Shown: positions 1 to 9,174, counted from the stretch's first letter. The stretch is 64,000 nt of DNA from Candidatus Competibacteraceae bacterium (GCA_003989065.1 RXIW01000011.1:1-64000), one strand, 5' to 3'. Made by a program: numbers and translations. The notes: a model not told the origin generated them from the letters alone.

Positions 1-471
1 CTTTATATCATTGTTGGTCTTATTTTATGTGTATCTTCAATTTATCTTGCTATCAAGAGGTATGGTGATGTTTTTTTGCAGCTGCTGATCTGCTTCATAA
101 CGCTCATTGCTTTGATGGCGGCGCTGACGAGGAGTGGTTTTGGTATCTGGCAAGCGGCTGCGTCAAGATATGCATTATTTCCGCTGCTTGCTTTGGTTAG
201 TGTCTACATCTTTGTTATCACCTCTTCCAGGTTCAGTATCAGTGTACAAAGAGTCATCTTGGTAGGCGCTGCGGTAGTTGCGATGTCTTTCTGGTGGGCT
301 AATATTTTTATTGTCGAATACAATCACTATTTCATGAAGATGAAAGATGAACGGGTTGCCAGTATCGTAGAGTTCGATAAAGGTCAGCAAGGGAGCTTGC
401 TGTATCCAGAGCAGGAACGCGCAAGGCAAATACTGTCAACTGCAAGGCAGATGCATATTTACGAATATTAG
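1..471 (+). CDS. Uncharacterised multi-pass membrane protein, C-terminal part
   Basis: The reading frame is already open at base 1 and runs to a TAG stop at 469-471, so the true start lies outside the window. The visible 156 residues hold about four hydrophobic segments (for example around VGLILCVSSIYLAI and RYALFPLLALVSVYIFVI) followed by a polar tail that ends in HIYEY. The motif RSGFG..QA..SRYALFPL resembles multi-spanning proteins found in polysaccharide loci, but I cannot assign an activity. The base composition is clearly more AT-rich than the housekeeping genes downstream. It converges on the glycosyltransferase gene that ends at 491. Confidence 0.7.
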   Translation, partial: LYIIVGLILCVSSIYLAIKRYGDVFLQLLICFITLIALMAALTRSGFGIWQAAASRYALFPLLALVSVYIFVITSSRFSISVQRVILVGAAVVAMSFWWANIFIVEYNHYFMKMKDERVASIVEFDKGQQGSLLYPEQERARQILSTARQMHIYEY

Positions 472-490
472 AGTGAAATCCAAGGCTGGA

Positions 491-1516
491 TTAAGAGATT
501 TTGATCTCGGACAGTGCCTGCTTTACGTAGCCTCGTTCATAAAATGCTGGATTGATGATTGAGCGTATATTGATATTCCGTGCAGGAACAACTTCCCATA
601 AGCGATTCCTTTTGCGCAACATGGCCGGAATTTTTTTGAAGAAATCCCGGTATAATCGAAACACCACGCCTAATTTGCCTTTGACGGTATAGCGCAGCAG
701 GATAGCTCCATGTAGCACCAGCATCCAGAATAGGTTGCGCCACAGAAACCAGGTCGGTAGATCTTTGACCAAGGTCAATAGTGAATTGCGAATGCCATGA
801 TAAAGTACGAAGTCGCTATTGGGACCGCCGCTGGCGATCGATCCTTTATGGTAGACCAAGGCATCGTCGGCATAAGCGGCGCGGTATCCTAATAATACTG
901 CCCGCCAAGCCAGATCGGTATCTTCGGCATAACAGAAAAAGTCATCGTCAAAATACTCACTCGTTGTGCGATATACTTGACTAAGCAGTTCAGTAGTATA
1001 GAGTGCGCAACCCCCGCAGGGACCTAACAGCGGATCATCTGGTGATTTACGGTTGGAAGCCAGTCCACATTTGTAGAACGTGATACCGAGGTTGTCTATA
1101 CTCGTTCGGTCACTATACTTCATCATTCGTGCTGCGACCATTTCGATGTGGTTATCTGTGTCGATTTTCGCCAGCATCCGGGTTAAAAAATCCGGGTCGA
1201 CAACCGTATCGTTATTCAGCAATAGAATGAATTCATATTTTTTAGCAGGGATAATATCGGCAAAAATACGATTGTGGGCACCGGTGAAACCGTAGTTTGC
1301 CGGGAAGTTTATCAAGCGAATATGTTCGCCATGGCGATGAGCATATTCTTGCAGTACAGCTACCTCAGCATCGCCAGAGCCATTGTCAGCTAGGATGATG
1401 TCGAACGATGGGTGATCGATCAGCGACAAAGAATTCAAACATTCTACCGTATCGGCAGCACGCTTGAAGTTGACGATGAGTATGGCGATCGCTGGCGATT
1501 TAATGGGTTCGGACAT
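491..1516 (-). CDS. GT2 family glycosyltransferase (WbbL/rhamnosyltransferase-like)
   Basis: This 341-residue GT-A fold glycosyltransferase probably adds a sugar from a nucleotide donor to the growing surface glycan at the cytoplasmic face. The N-terminus has the family pattern IAILIVNFKRAADTVECL, the acidic motif DNGSGD follows, and the donor/metal-binding motif is NNDTVVDPDFL. A later acidic stretch, FCYAEDTDLAWRAVLLGY, matches the acceptor-side ED motif of rhamnosyltransferase-type GT2 enzymes. The start overlaps the end of the upstream two-domain glycosyltransferase by 17 bases, so the two are co-transcribed. The sugar specificity cannot be read from sequence. Confidence 0.85.
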   Translation of the reverse strand: MSEPIKSPAIAILIVNFKRAADTVECLNSLSLIDHPSFDIILADNGSGDAEVAVLQEYAHRHGEHIRLINFPANYGFTGAHNRIFADIIPAKKYEFILLLNNDTVVDPDFLTRMLAKIDTDNHIEMVAARMMKYSDRTSIDNLGITFYKCGLASNRKSPDDPLLGPCGGCALYTTELLSQVYRTTSEYFDDDFFCYAEDTDLAWRAVLLGYRAAYADDALVYHKGSIASGGPNSDFVLYHGIRNSLLTLVKDLPTWFLWRNLFWMLVLHGAILLRYTVKGKLGVVFRLYRDFFKKIPAMLRKRNRLWEVVPARNINIRSIINPAFYERGYVKQALSEIKIS

Positions 1517-3221
1517 GGCGAAACAGTTTCCGTAGTTCCCGACACATCACCTTGAACAATCCAATGGATGAATGGTGGTTTTGCCATTCGTCGCGCACAA
1601 CGAAAGCCATAGGGCGTAGCCAGCGCAGACGCAAGCCGAATGTTTCTCGATTCAACGGCAAATGAGGATTATAGTAAGGGTCACCTTTGTCGAAGATGGT
1701 GGAATGTCGCTGACGCAAATAGTGAAGTTCCTGTCGAAACAGTTGTTTCCGATGAGGCGTCGTTTCAGGGCCGCGCGACTGGGATTCATGATGGTACAGC
1801 TCGCAGTAGGGCGTAAAGACATTGAGATAGCCTTGCTCGCGCAAACGCAGGCAGAAATCCACATCATTGAAAGCGATAGGCAGATTGATCTCATCCAATC
1901 CTCCCAACGCTAGGTAAAGCGATTTTTTGACCATAAGACAAGCACCGGTAACGGCACTGGTGTTTTGAGTGACCGTCAGACGATTGAAGTAGCCAGGATC
2001 TCGACGATCAATGCATTTGTGGGAATGGCCTGCACTACCACCAATGCCAATAATAATGCCCGCGTGTTGGATGGTGTCATTGGGAAAATATAATTTTGCG
2101 CCCACTGCCCCAACCTCGGGTCGTTGTGAGTGCTCCAGCAAGGCTTCAAGCCAGTCTGAGTTGATGACCTCGGTATCGTTGTTCAGCAGTAAGAGATGTT
2201 CCCCTTCCGCCTGATGGGCTGCGAAGTTATTGATGGCGGAAAAGTTGAAGGGATGATCGTAATTCAGGAAACGAATTCGAGCGTCCCGTTTCTGATAGTC
2301 GGCCATTATCGCCAGTGTCTTGGGTTCCTGGCTTTGGTTGGAGACGCCGATGATCTCAAAGTGGGGATAGGTGGTCTTTTGCAGAATGGACTCGATGCAT
2401 CTGGCGAGTATTTCGGGTAAATCCCGAAAAGGGATGACAATGCTGATGGTAGGGGTGTTTTCAATCTTGCGATGTACCCGGTATGTTCCTGGATGCTGAC
2501 CGCAAACGACCTGACTCTGGATACCACGCCGACGGAGAGCATCAGCTACGGCGCTGCGACCCGCTTCCCATGCATAATGTTTGTTGGCGAAACGATCGGC
2601 GGTAGAGCCGGGGATTCTACGCCAGCGATAAAGTATTCTGGGAATGTGAATGATTCGGCGGGTCTGTTCCACGGCGCGCAACAATAGATCATGATCCTGC
2701 GCACCATCGTAACCTTCGTGCAAACCGCCGATTTGCTGTAGTAGAGAACGGCGATAAATCGCCAGATGGCAGATATAGTTGATCGACAACAATAGGTCTG
2801 GTGAGTAATCGGGTTTGAAATGCGCTGAATAGTGATGGCCATTGATGTTGATGTACTCCTCATCGGAGTAGATCAGATCCGGTTCCGATTCCTCGATGGT
2901 TTGGATTACCTGCTGTAGAGCGTCGGCTGTCAGCTCGTCATCATGGTCGAGAAAGCCGACGAAGCGACCCTTGGCGATGTTCAATGCGGAATTGGATGCA
3001 GCCGCAATACCGTGGTTCGCATCGAGAAACAAGACTTGAATACGTTCGTCGGCGAGTTGTTGCAGGTAATTCAGTGTTTCCTGGCGATCTGATCCATCGT
3101 CAGCGATGCATAGTTGCCAATGTGGATAAGTTTGGCGGCGGACCGATTCGACTGCCGCCTCCAGCCATCGACGCTCTACGTTATAGACCGGAATGATCAG
3201 CGAAATCAGAACGTCGTTCAC
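1500..3221 (-). CDS. Two-domain GT2 family glycosyltransferase
   Basis: This 573-residue protein carries two GT2 modules in tandem. Module one (about residues 5-225) begins SLIIPVYNVERRWLEAAVESV and has the acidic motifs CIADDGSD and GFLDHDDELTADAL. Module two (about residues 255-500) begins ISIVIPFRDLPEILARCIESIL and has NNDTEVINSDWLEALL, then the acceptor-side pattern FNDVDFCLRLREQGYLNVFTP. Such bifunctional enzymes commonly build alternating or repeated glycan units, as in O-antigen and capsule loci. Three bases separate it from the ABC ATPase gene upstream, and its end overlaps the next glycosyltransferase, which indicates one operon. Confidence 0.87.
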   Translation of the reverse strand: MNDVLISLIIPVYNVERRWLEAAVESVRRQTYPHWQLCIADDGSDRQETLNYLQQLADERIQVLFLDANHGIAAASNSALNIAKGRFVGFLDHDDELTADALQQVIQTIEESEPDLIYSDEEYININGHHYSAHFKPDYSPDLLLSINYICHLAIYRRSLLQQIGGLHEGYDGAQDHDLLLRAVEQTRRIIHIPRILYRWRRIPGSTADRFANKHYAWEAGRSAVADALRRRGIQSQVVCGQHPGTYRVHRKIENTPTISIVIPFRDLPEILARCIESILQKTTYPHFEIIGVSNQSQEPKTLAIMADYQKRDARIRFLNYDHPFNFSAINNFAAHQAEGEHLLLLNNDTEVINSDWLEALLEHSQRPEVGAVGAKLYFPNDTIQHAGIIIGIGGSAGHSHKCIDRRDPGYFNRLTVTQNTSAVTGACLMVKKSLYLALGGLDEINLPIAFNDVDFCLRLREQGYLNVFTPYCELYHHESQSRGPETTPHRKQLFRQELHYLRQRHSTIFDKGDPYYNPHLPLNRETFGLRLRWLRPMAFVVRDEWQNHHSSIGLFKVMCRELRKLFRHVRTH

Positions 3222-3224
3222 AAC

Positions 3225-3968
3225 TCAGGAATGCAGATATGCAGAATAATGATCAACGACTTCGTTGGCGTCCCCTTGCATCTTGATCGAGCCATGTTCA
3301 AGCCAAATGGCATGGTCGCATAGCTGTTTGATCGATGGCGCATTATGAGAAACGATGAGAATAGTTGAGCCGTTTTTGTGGTAATTCAGGATTCTAGCAG
3401 TCGATTTTTGCTGAAACTCGGCATCGCCGACTGACAGAATTTCGTCGATGATCAATACTTCGGGCTGAATATGTGTCGCGATCGCGAATCCCAATCGCGC
3501 CACCATGCCACTGGAATAGGTGCGAACCGGCGCATCGATGAATTCCTTGATACCGGAGAAATCGACGATTTGCTCGATTTGATCCGCCATATTTTTTTTA
3601 CTGAACCCAAGAACCGCGCCATTCAGGAAAATATTCTCACGACCGGTCATTTCATAGTCGAAGCCTGCACCAAGCTCCAGCAGAGGGGCGATGCGTCCTT
3701 TCAAGAACACCCGTCCTTCGGTTGGTCGGATGACTCTCGAAATGACTTTGAGCAGCGTGCTTTTACCTGCGCCGTTGGAGCCTATGATGCCAACTGTTTG
3801 TCCTTTCTTGATCGAAAAGCTGACATCATCCAGGGCGTTGAAATGAGAAAAAGTAACCCCACGTCTTTTGATCCAGCGGATTGCGTATTCTCGAAAGGTA
3901 GGAATTTTCTCGTGAGGAATACGAAATCGAACGGTGACATTGTCCAGCTTGATTACGGTCTCGTCCAT
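3225..3968 (-). CDS. wzt: Polysaccharide/O-antigen export ABC transporter ATP-binding protein
   Basis: This is the ATPase half of an ABC-2 glycan exporter, coupling ATP hydrolysis to flipping of a lipid-linked polymer across the inner membrane. Walker A is GSNGAGKST, the ABC signature region is YSSGMVARLGFAIA, and Walker B is VLIIDEILSVGD, followed by an H-loop in IVSHN. At 247 residues it consists of the nucleotide-binding domain only. The C-terminal carbohydrate-binding domain of the long Wzt type is absent, so it resembles the short Wzt/KpsT/TagH forms. The permease gene lies 3 bases upstream and reads in the same direction. Confidence 0.88.
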   Translation of the reverse strand: MDETVIKLDNVTVRFRIPHEKIPTFREYAIRWIKRRGVTFSHFNALDDVSFSIKKGQTVGIIGSNGAGKSTLLKVISRVIRPTEGRVFLKGRIAPLLELGAGFDYEMTGRENIFLNGAVLGFSKKNMADQIEQIVDFSGIKEFIDAPVRTYSSGMVARLGFAIATHIQPEVLIIDEILSVGDAEFQQKSTARILNYHKNGSTILIVSHNAPSIKQLCDHAIWLEHGSIKMQGDANEVVDHYSAYLHS

Positions 3969-3971
3969 AGT

Positions 3972-4784
3972 TCAAAGGCGATAAGCGAGCTGATCGGCTC
4001 TTTTGGTGAACACGATCCAGCCTGTCAGCAAAGTGATGAGTGAGAAAAGAGTTGCTTTGATGATCAGGGCAGCATCGGGAATCTGGTTGGCATAGATCGG
4101 TTCGCGGAAAATATCGATCAATGTGATGAAGGGATTCAAGAGAAGCAATTGATGCAGCTCAGCTGGAAAGATCGAAGGCGGATACATGATCGGCGTCAAA
4201 AAGAACAATGCCTGAATGAAGACTTGATAGATATCCACCGTATCGGTGAAGAACACGGCGGCTGTCGATAACAGCAGGGCAAATCCGAGCACGAAAATGG
4301 TCAGAATGCCGATGCTGACGGGCAGGAACAACCAGGTCCAAGTAATAGGGTGGCCAAGAAAAATGATGATGATGACCAATGAGCTGATGGAAATGACCAG
4401 GTTGATGAGCCCATTCCCGGTTGCCGCTACGATATAGGTGGCTCTCGGAATATAGATCCTATTCAACAGACCGCCGCCATACGCCATGGTGCTCATGGCG
4501 TACTGAGCGGTTTGTGTGATAAAATTCCAAGCCAACAAGCCACTTAGGATGTAAACGGCATAATTGGGCAGCGACGATTTGAACATCGTGCCGAAAGCGA
4601 TGGTCAAAACGATCGTCTGCAACAAAGGATTGAGCAGCATCCAGAAAATACCCAACACAGAACGCTTGTAGCGGTTCTTGAGAATATTTTCCACCAACAG
4701 GACGATCAGATCGCGATATCGAATGAGTTGAATGAACTCGTCGATGACTGGAGGTGGCCTGTTGGCCGAGTCGTATTCGAGCAT
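3972..4784 (-). CDS. wzm: Polysaccharide/O-antigen export ABC transporter permease
   Basis: This ABC-2 type permease has 270 residues and about six membrane segments. The family N-terminus is present: LIVLLVENILKNRYKRSVLG leads into FWMLLNPLLQTIVLTIAFG. The ATG at 4784 gives MLEYDSANRP and the usual length of about 260-270 residues; an in-frame start 150 bases upstream would add a polar stretch unlike the family. It pairs with the ATPase gene 3 bases downstream. The start codon lies only 9 bases from the start of the divergent wbpL-like gene, so each promoter would have to lie inside the neighbouring gene. Confidence 0.86.
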   Translation of the reverse strand: MLEYDSANRPPPVIDEFIQLIRYRDLIVLLVENILKNRYKRSVLGIFWMLLNPLLQTIVLTIAFGTMFKSSLPNYAVYILSGLLAWNFITQTAQYAMSTMAYGGGLLNRIYIPRATYIVAATGNGLINLVISISSLVIIIIFLGHPITWTWLFLPVSIGILTIFVLGFALLLSTAAVFFTDTVDIYQVFIQALFFLTPIMYPPSIFPAELHQLLLLNPFITLIDIFREPIYANQIPDAALIIKATLFSLITLLTGWIVFTKRADQLAYRL

Positions 4785-4793
4785 TGGTTGAAA

Positions 4794-5840
4794 ATGGATA
4801 CCCGTATTCAGATGATTTTGCCGATAGCCGCATCGACATTCGCGGGCGCATTCTATTTCAGCGCGCGTTTGGTCAGTGCCGCTGCCCCATTGCGTCTTCT
4901 CGATCGTCCCAACACCCGTTCTCTGCACCAACAACCCATTCCAAGGACAGGCGGGCTGGCGCTATTGGCGGGAATGGCGATCGGGATGTTGCTGATGACA
5001 TTGACGACCATTGCTTTGCCAGTTTGGACGATAGGATTCATTCTGGCTGGTTTAACCCCGCTGATATGGGTTTCATTCCTGGATGATTATCGGGGGGTGG
5101 CCGCTAGGTGGCGTATCTTAATCCATTCACTGGGGGCTGTCAGCTTACTGGCAGCCGGGCTCGCCCCGGATCGTTTCGAACTGCCCGGCCTGTCTGCACC
5201 CCTGCCCTTGGAAGTCAGCATCGTGCTGACATGGCTGTTCGTGGTCTGGATGATCAATCTTTACAACTTCATGGATGGGATGGACGGTTTCGCCGGCGGG
5301 ATGGCGGTGGTCGGTTTCCTGGCGCTGGCAGCCCTGGGATGGGCCGATGCCGGATTCGCCCTGTTCTGTGTGATCGTCGCAGCCGCCAGCGCCGGGTTTC
5401 TGACGCATAACTTTCCGCCGGCTAGGATCTTTCTCGGCGATACCGGCTCGACCGCGTTGGGTTTTCTGGCGGCGGCCTGCAGCCTGTGGGGGGATCGAGC
5501 GGGCTTGTTTCCGTTATGGGCGGCGCTGTTGGTATTTTCGCCGTTCATCGTCGATGCCACCGTGACCTTGGCGCGTCGCCTGCTGCGCGGTGAGAAGGTC
5601 TGGGAGGCGCACCGCAGCCATTGCTACCAGCGTCTGGTGCTGCTTGGCTGGGGGCATCGCCGCACCGTGCTGGTGGAATACGCGCTGATGCTGGCCTGCG
5701 CCGGGTCGGCCATATGGGCGGTCCGCCAGTCATCGGGCGGTCAGCTGGCGTTGGCTATCCTCTGGCTGTCGATTTACAGCATCCTGATATGGGGAGTAGG
5801 GTGGCTGGAACGCCGTCAAGCGACCTTATCCACTGCATAA
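4794..5840 (+). CDS. GT4 family undecaprenyl-phosphate sugar-1-phosphate transferase (WbpL/WecA-like)
   Basis: This polytopic enzyme of 348 residues probably starts glycan synthesis by moving a HexNAc-1-phosphate from a UDP-sugar to undecaprenyl phosphate. MraY/WecA family motifs are clear: LLDRPNTRSLHQQPIPRTGG near the N-terminus, the catalytic region NLYNFMDGMDGFAGG, and FLGDTGSTALGFLAA. The MDGMDG form and the neighbouring WbpM-type dehydratase favour a WbpL-type enzyme that uses FucNAc- or QuiNAc-like donors over WecA itself. The ATG at 4794 gives MDTRIQM; ATG 4812 (MILPIAAS) is an equally plausible start, and neither has a good Shine-Dalgarno sequence. Confidence 0.83.
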   Translation: MDTRIQMILPIAASTFAGAFYFSARLVSAAAPLRLLDRPNTRSLHQQPIPRTGGLALLAGMAIGMLLMTLTTIALPVWTIGFILAGLTPLIWVSFLDDYRGVAARWRILIHSLGAVSLLAAGLAPDRFELPGLSAPLPLEVSIVLTWLFVVWMINLYNFMDGMDGFAGGMAVVGFLALAALGWADAGFALFCVIVAAASAGFLTHNFPPARIFLGDTGSTALGFLAAACSLWGDRAGLFPLWAALLVFSPFIVDATVTLARRLLRGEKVWEAHRSHCYQRLVLLGWGHRRTVLVEYALMLACAGSAIWAVRQSSGGQLALAILWLSIYSILIWGVGWLERRQATLSTA

Positions 5841-5852
5841 AAATATCCCGTA

Positions 5853-7853
5853 ATGCTTGAGCGATTTCTCCATTTGCCCACTGCTGTCCGCCGTTTCCTC
5901 CTGATTCTGGGCGACGCGCTTGCCGTGCTGGTCGCGGTATGGGCTTCGTTCGCCATCCGCCTCGGCGAGTGGTGGCCGGATATGTTGCAGGATGTGGTCT
6001 GGCTGTTCCCTTTGGCGGTGGTCGTCTTCATCATCACCTTTGCCGCCTTTGGGTTGTACCGATCTATCCTGCGTTATGCCGACGAGAGCCTGTTCTTCAC
6101 CATTGTGCAGGGGGCAAGCGTTGGCATTCTGCTGATGATGGCGGTTTGGGTGTTCTGGCAGGAAGGCATCGTGCCGCGCTCGTCTTGGCTGATTTGCTGG
6201 CTGGTGCTGGTCGGGCTGGTCGGCGGAGGTCGCCTGTTGCTGCGCCGCTATTTGCGGCGGCGCTTTCACCGGGCAGGCGCGCCCGTGATCGTTTACGGCG
6301 CGGGCGAGGCCGGCGCTCAGCTGGTGCACGCCCTGCGCTACGGCTCCGAGTTCAACCCGGTGGTGTTCGTCGACGACAACTCACAGCTTTGGGGCAGCGT
6401 AGTGCTCGGGCTCAAAGTGCGGGCGCCATTCAAGCTGCCTCGGCTGGTGATGCATCACGAGGCCAGGCTGATCTTGCTGGCGCTGCCCTCGGCTTCGCAC
6501 CAGCGCCGCCGGGATATTCTGGAGACGCTGGCCCGATTGCCGGTGCGGGTCATGGATTTGCCGAGCCTGGCGGATTTGACCAGTGGCGCTCGGCGGATCG
6601 ACGAATTTCGCGAAGTCGGGGTCGAGGATATCCTCGGTCGCGATTCGGTTCAGCCCAACGCGGCCTTGCTGCAGGCGCGGGTGCGGGGCAAGACCGTGAT
6701 GGTCACCGGCGCGGGTGGCTCGATCGGCTCCGAGCTGTGCCGTCAGATTCTGCCGTTGCGGCCACGCCGGCTGGTGCTGTTCGAGCGCTCGGAATACGCG
6801 CTGTACGCCATCGAACAGGAGCTGCGGGCGATGCTGGCCAACATGGAAACGTCTCGTTCTCCCGCTGGACGGACCGTGCCGGTCAGCGAGGCGGGCATCG
6901 AACTGATTCCGCTATTGGGTTCGGTGGTGCAGCGGCAACGGGTACAGGTGGTGATGGAGCGGTTCGGCGTGCAGACCGTTTACCACGCGGCGGCCTACAA
7001 ACACGTGCCCATCGTCGAGCACAATCCGATCGAAGGGGTGCGTAACAACGTGTTCGGCACCTGGCGGGCCGTGACCGCGGCTCTGGCCGCCGGGGTCGAA
7101 ACCTTCGTGTTGATATCGAGCGACAAGGCCGTGCGCCCGACCAATGTGATGGGAGCGACCAAGCGCTTGGCCGAACTGATCCTGCAGGGTTTGGCGGGGG
7201 AAAGCGGTATTACCCGATTATGCATGGTGCGCTTTGGCAACGTGTTGGACTCTTCCGGTTCCGTAGTGCCGCTGTTTCGCGAGCAGATCCGCAACGGCGG
7301 GCCGGTGACGGTGACTCATCCCGAGGTCGATCGCTACTTCATGACCATTCCCGAAGCGGCCCAGCTGGTCGTTCAGGCCAGCGCCATGGCTCAGGGCGGC
7401 GATCTGTTCCTGCTCGACATGGGGGAGCCGGTGCGGATCGTCGATCTAGCGCGGCGGATGATCCGGTTTTCCGGGTTGACGATCCGCGACGACGAGCACC
7501 CCGATGGCGATATCGAGATTCGCTTTACCGGTTTGCGCAGCGGGGAAAAGCTGCGCGAAGAGTTGTTGATCGGCGCGGATGATCTACCGACCGAGCATCC
7601 GATGATCCGGCGCGCCCGCGAACATCATCCGCCGTGGTCCATCATCCAGGATGCTTTGACACGCCTGGACAGCGCCGCGCACGCTTTCGATTACGCGGCG
7701 GTGCGGGCTATCCTGCTGGAGGTGGTCGCGGAGTATCAGCCCGAGAACGATATCGAGGACTGGGTGTGGCTGGCGATGAACAAGGAGGCGGCAGCGGCCG
7801 CTAGCCTGCCGTGTCGGTCGGCTTCGCCGCCGGGATCGGATGTGGCCAGATGA
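5853..7853 (+). CDS. wbpM: UDP-sugar 4,6-dehydratase, WbpM/CapD/FlaA1 family
   Basis: This large membrane-anchored nucleotide-sugar dehydratase has 666 residues. About four N-terminal membrane segments (residues 10-120) precede a first Rossmann region with VIVYGAGEAGAQLV (about residue 147) and the catalytic SDR domain starting VMVTGAGGSIGSE (about residue 280). The motif AAAYKHVPIVE is present. In place of the usual YxxxK, the active site reads NVMGATK, the Met-Lys variant known for the large WbpM/CapD class. The expected reaction is C4,C6 dehydration of UDP-GlcNAc on the way to UDP-QuiNAc or UDP-FucNAc. It follows the wbpL-like gene by 12 bases, the same pairing as in Pseudomonas. Its 3' end overlaps corB. 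Confidence 0.9.
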   Translation: MLERFLHLPTAVRRFLLILGDALAVLVAVWASFAIRLGEWWPDMLQDVVWLFPLAVVVFIITFAAFGLYRSILRYADESLFFTIVQGASVGILLMMAVWVFWQEGIVPRSSWLICWLVLVGLVGGGRLLLRRYLRRRFHRAGAPVIVYGAGEAGAQLVHALRYGSEFNPVVFVDDNSQLWGSVVLGLKVRAPFKLPRLVMHHEARLILLALPSASHQRRRDILETLARLPVRVMDLPSLADLTSGARRIDEFREVGVEDILGRDSVQPNAALLQARVRGKTVMVTGAGGSIGSELCRQILPLRPRRLVLFERSEYALYAIEQELRAMLANMETSRSPAGRTVPVSEAGIELIPLLGSVVQRQRVQVVMERFGVQTVYHAAAYKHVPIVEHNPIEGVRNNVFGTWRAVTAALAAGVETFVLISSDKAVRPTNVMGATKRLAELILQGLAGESGITRLCMVRFGNVLDSSGSVVPLFREQIRNGGPVTVTHPEVDRYFMTIPEAAQLVVQASAMAQGGDLFLLDMGEPVRIVDLARRMIRFSGLTIRDDEHPDGDIEIRFTGLRSGEKLREELLIGADDLPTEHPMIRRAREHHPPWSIIQDALTRLDSAAHAFDYAAVRAILLEVVAEYQPENDIEDWVWLAMNKEAAAAASLPCRSASPPGSDVAR

Positions 7854-9126
7854 CGGCGGTCTTGACCCGGTTGCCGGCGATTTCGGTGATCTCGGTGGGA
7901 TGGCCCGCCAGCGACAGTCGGACGCCTGGCTCCGGAATGGCTTCCAGTTGTTCCATCACCAGGCCGTTGAGGGTGCGTGGACCGTCGGTGGGCAGATGCC
8001 AACCCAGCATCCGGTTCAAGGTCCGGAGCGGGGTGCGGCCATCGACCACGTAACCGCCGTCGGCGCGGGCGGTCAGCTTGCGCTGGTTGTTGGTGGCGGG
8101 ATCGGTGGTGAACTCGCCGACGATTTCCTCAAGAATGTCCTCCAGGGTGATCAGCCCGAGCACATCGCCGTACTCGTCCACCACCAGCCCGACCCGTCGT
8201 TGCCGTTGCTGGAAATTCAGCAACTGCTGGGTCAGCGAAGTGCCTTCGGGGATGTAGTACGGCTCACGGACCAGACTCTCCAGATCGGCACGGTCGAAAT
8301 CCGGCTTCTGGGCCATGCGATTGAGCACCTTGCGCAGGTGCAGGAAACCAACCGCTTGGTCAATGGTGCCGCGATAGACCAGCAGGCGGGTATAAGGGCT
8401 GAGCTTCAATTGGGCGACGATCTCGGCCCACTCGTCCTCCAGGTCCAGCCCCGCCACCTCGTTGCGCGGTACCATGATGTCCTCGACCGCGATTTCCTCC
8501 AGTTCGAGGATGCCGAGCAACATGGTCTGGTGGCGCTTGGGGATCATCACGCCGGCTTCCATCACGACGGTGCGCAGTTCTTCGGGGCTGAGCTGCTGAT
8601 TGCCGGCGATCTGAACCCGTACCCGGAACAGTCGCAGCAGGTTGTTGACCACCAGGTTGGTCAACCACACCAGCGGATAGAGCACCTTGAGCAGTGGCGC
8701 GAGCACCGCCGATGCAGGATAAGCGATGCGCTCGGGATACAGCGCCGCCAAGGTTTTGGGGGTGACCTCCCCGAACACCAGTGTGATGAGAGTCATGGCG
8801 ACGGTGGACGCCACGATGCCGGTCTCGCCCAGTAGATGCAGGGCCACCACTGTGGCCAGCGAGGAGGCCAGCACGTTGACGAAGTTGTTGCCGAGCAGAA
8901 TCAGTCCGATCAGGCGGTCTGGCCGGTCCAGTAACTGGCTGGTGCGTAGCGCGGCGCGGTCGCCGGCCTTGGCGCGGTGGCGCAGGCGGTAGCGGTTGAG
9001 GGTCATCAGTCCGGTTTCGGAGCCGGAGAAAAAGGCGGAACAACCGATCAGAAAGACCAGGATGACGCACAGCACACTGATATGGAGATCTTCCAACGCG
9101 AAAAAAGCCTCGGTATTGGTCGCCAA
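7801..9126 (-). CDS. corB: CorB/HlyC-CorC family transporter with CBS domains
   Basis: This 441-residue CNNM/CorB-type inner-membrane protein is linked in the family to Mg2+ efflux. The N-terminal DUF21 transmembrane domain contains FFSGSETGLMTLNRYRLRHR and LGNNFVNVLASSLATV, and GEVTPKTLAALYPERIAYP ends that domain. A CBS pair follows (about residues 205-325, with EDIMVPRNEV and VDEYGDVLGLITLEDILEEI). The C-terminal CorC_HlyC domain spans about residues 340-430. It sits beside the CcsA-like gene and divergent from ffh, as in E. coli (yfjD/ypjD/ffh). The last 53 bases overlap the end of the convergent wbpM gene. Confidence 0.9.
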   Translation of the reverse strand: MATNTEAFFALEDLHISVLCVILVFLIGCSAFFSGSETGLMTLNRYRLRHRAKAGDRAALRTSQLLDRPDRLIGLILLGNNFVNVLASSLATVVALHLLGETGIVASTVAMTLITLVFGEVTPKTLAALYPERIAYPASAVLAPLLKVLYPLVWLTNLVVNNLLRLFRVRVQIAGNQQLSPEELRTVVMEAGVMIPKRHQTMLLGILELEEIAVEDIMVPRNEVAGLDLEDEWAEIVAQLKLSPYTRLLVYRGTIDQAVGFLHLRKVLNRMAQKPDFDRADLESLVREPYYIPEGTSLTQQLLNFQQRQRRVGLVVDEYGDVLGLITLEDILEEIVGEFTTDPATNNQRKLTARADGGYVVDGRTPLRTLNRMLGWHLPTDGPRTLNGLVMEQLEAIPEPGVRLSLAGHPTEITEIAGNRVKTAVIWPHPIPAAKPTDTAG

Positions 9127-9174
9127 GCCGTTTTACGGGTTGCCGGCGCGGGCTGTCAAGAGCGAGCGGATTTC

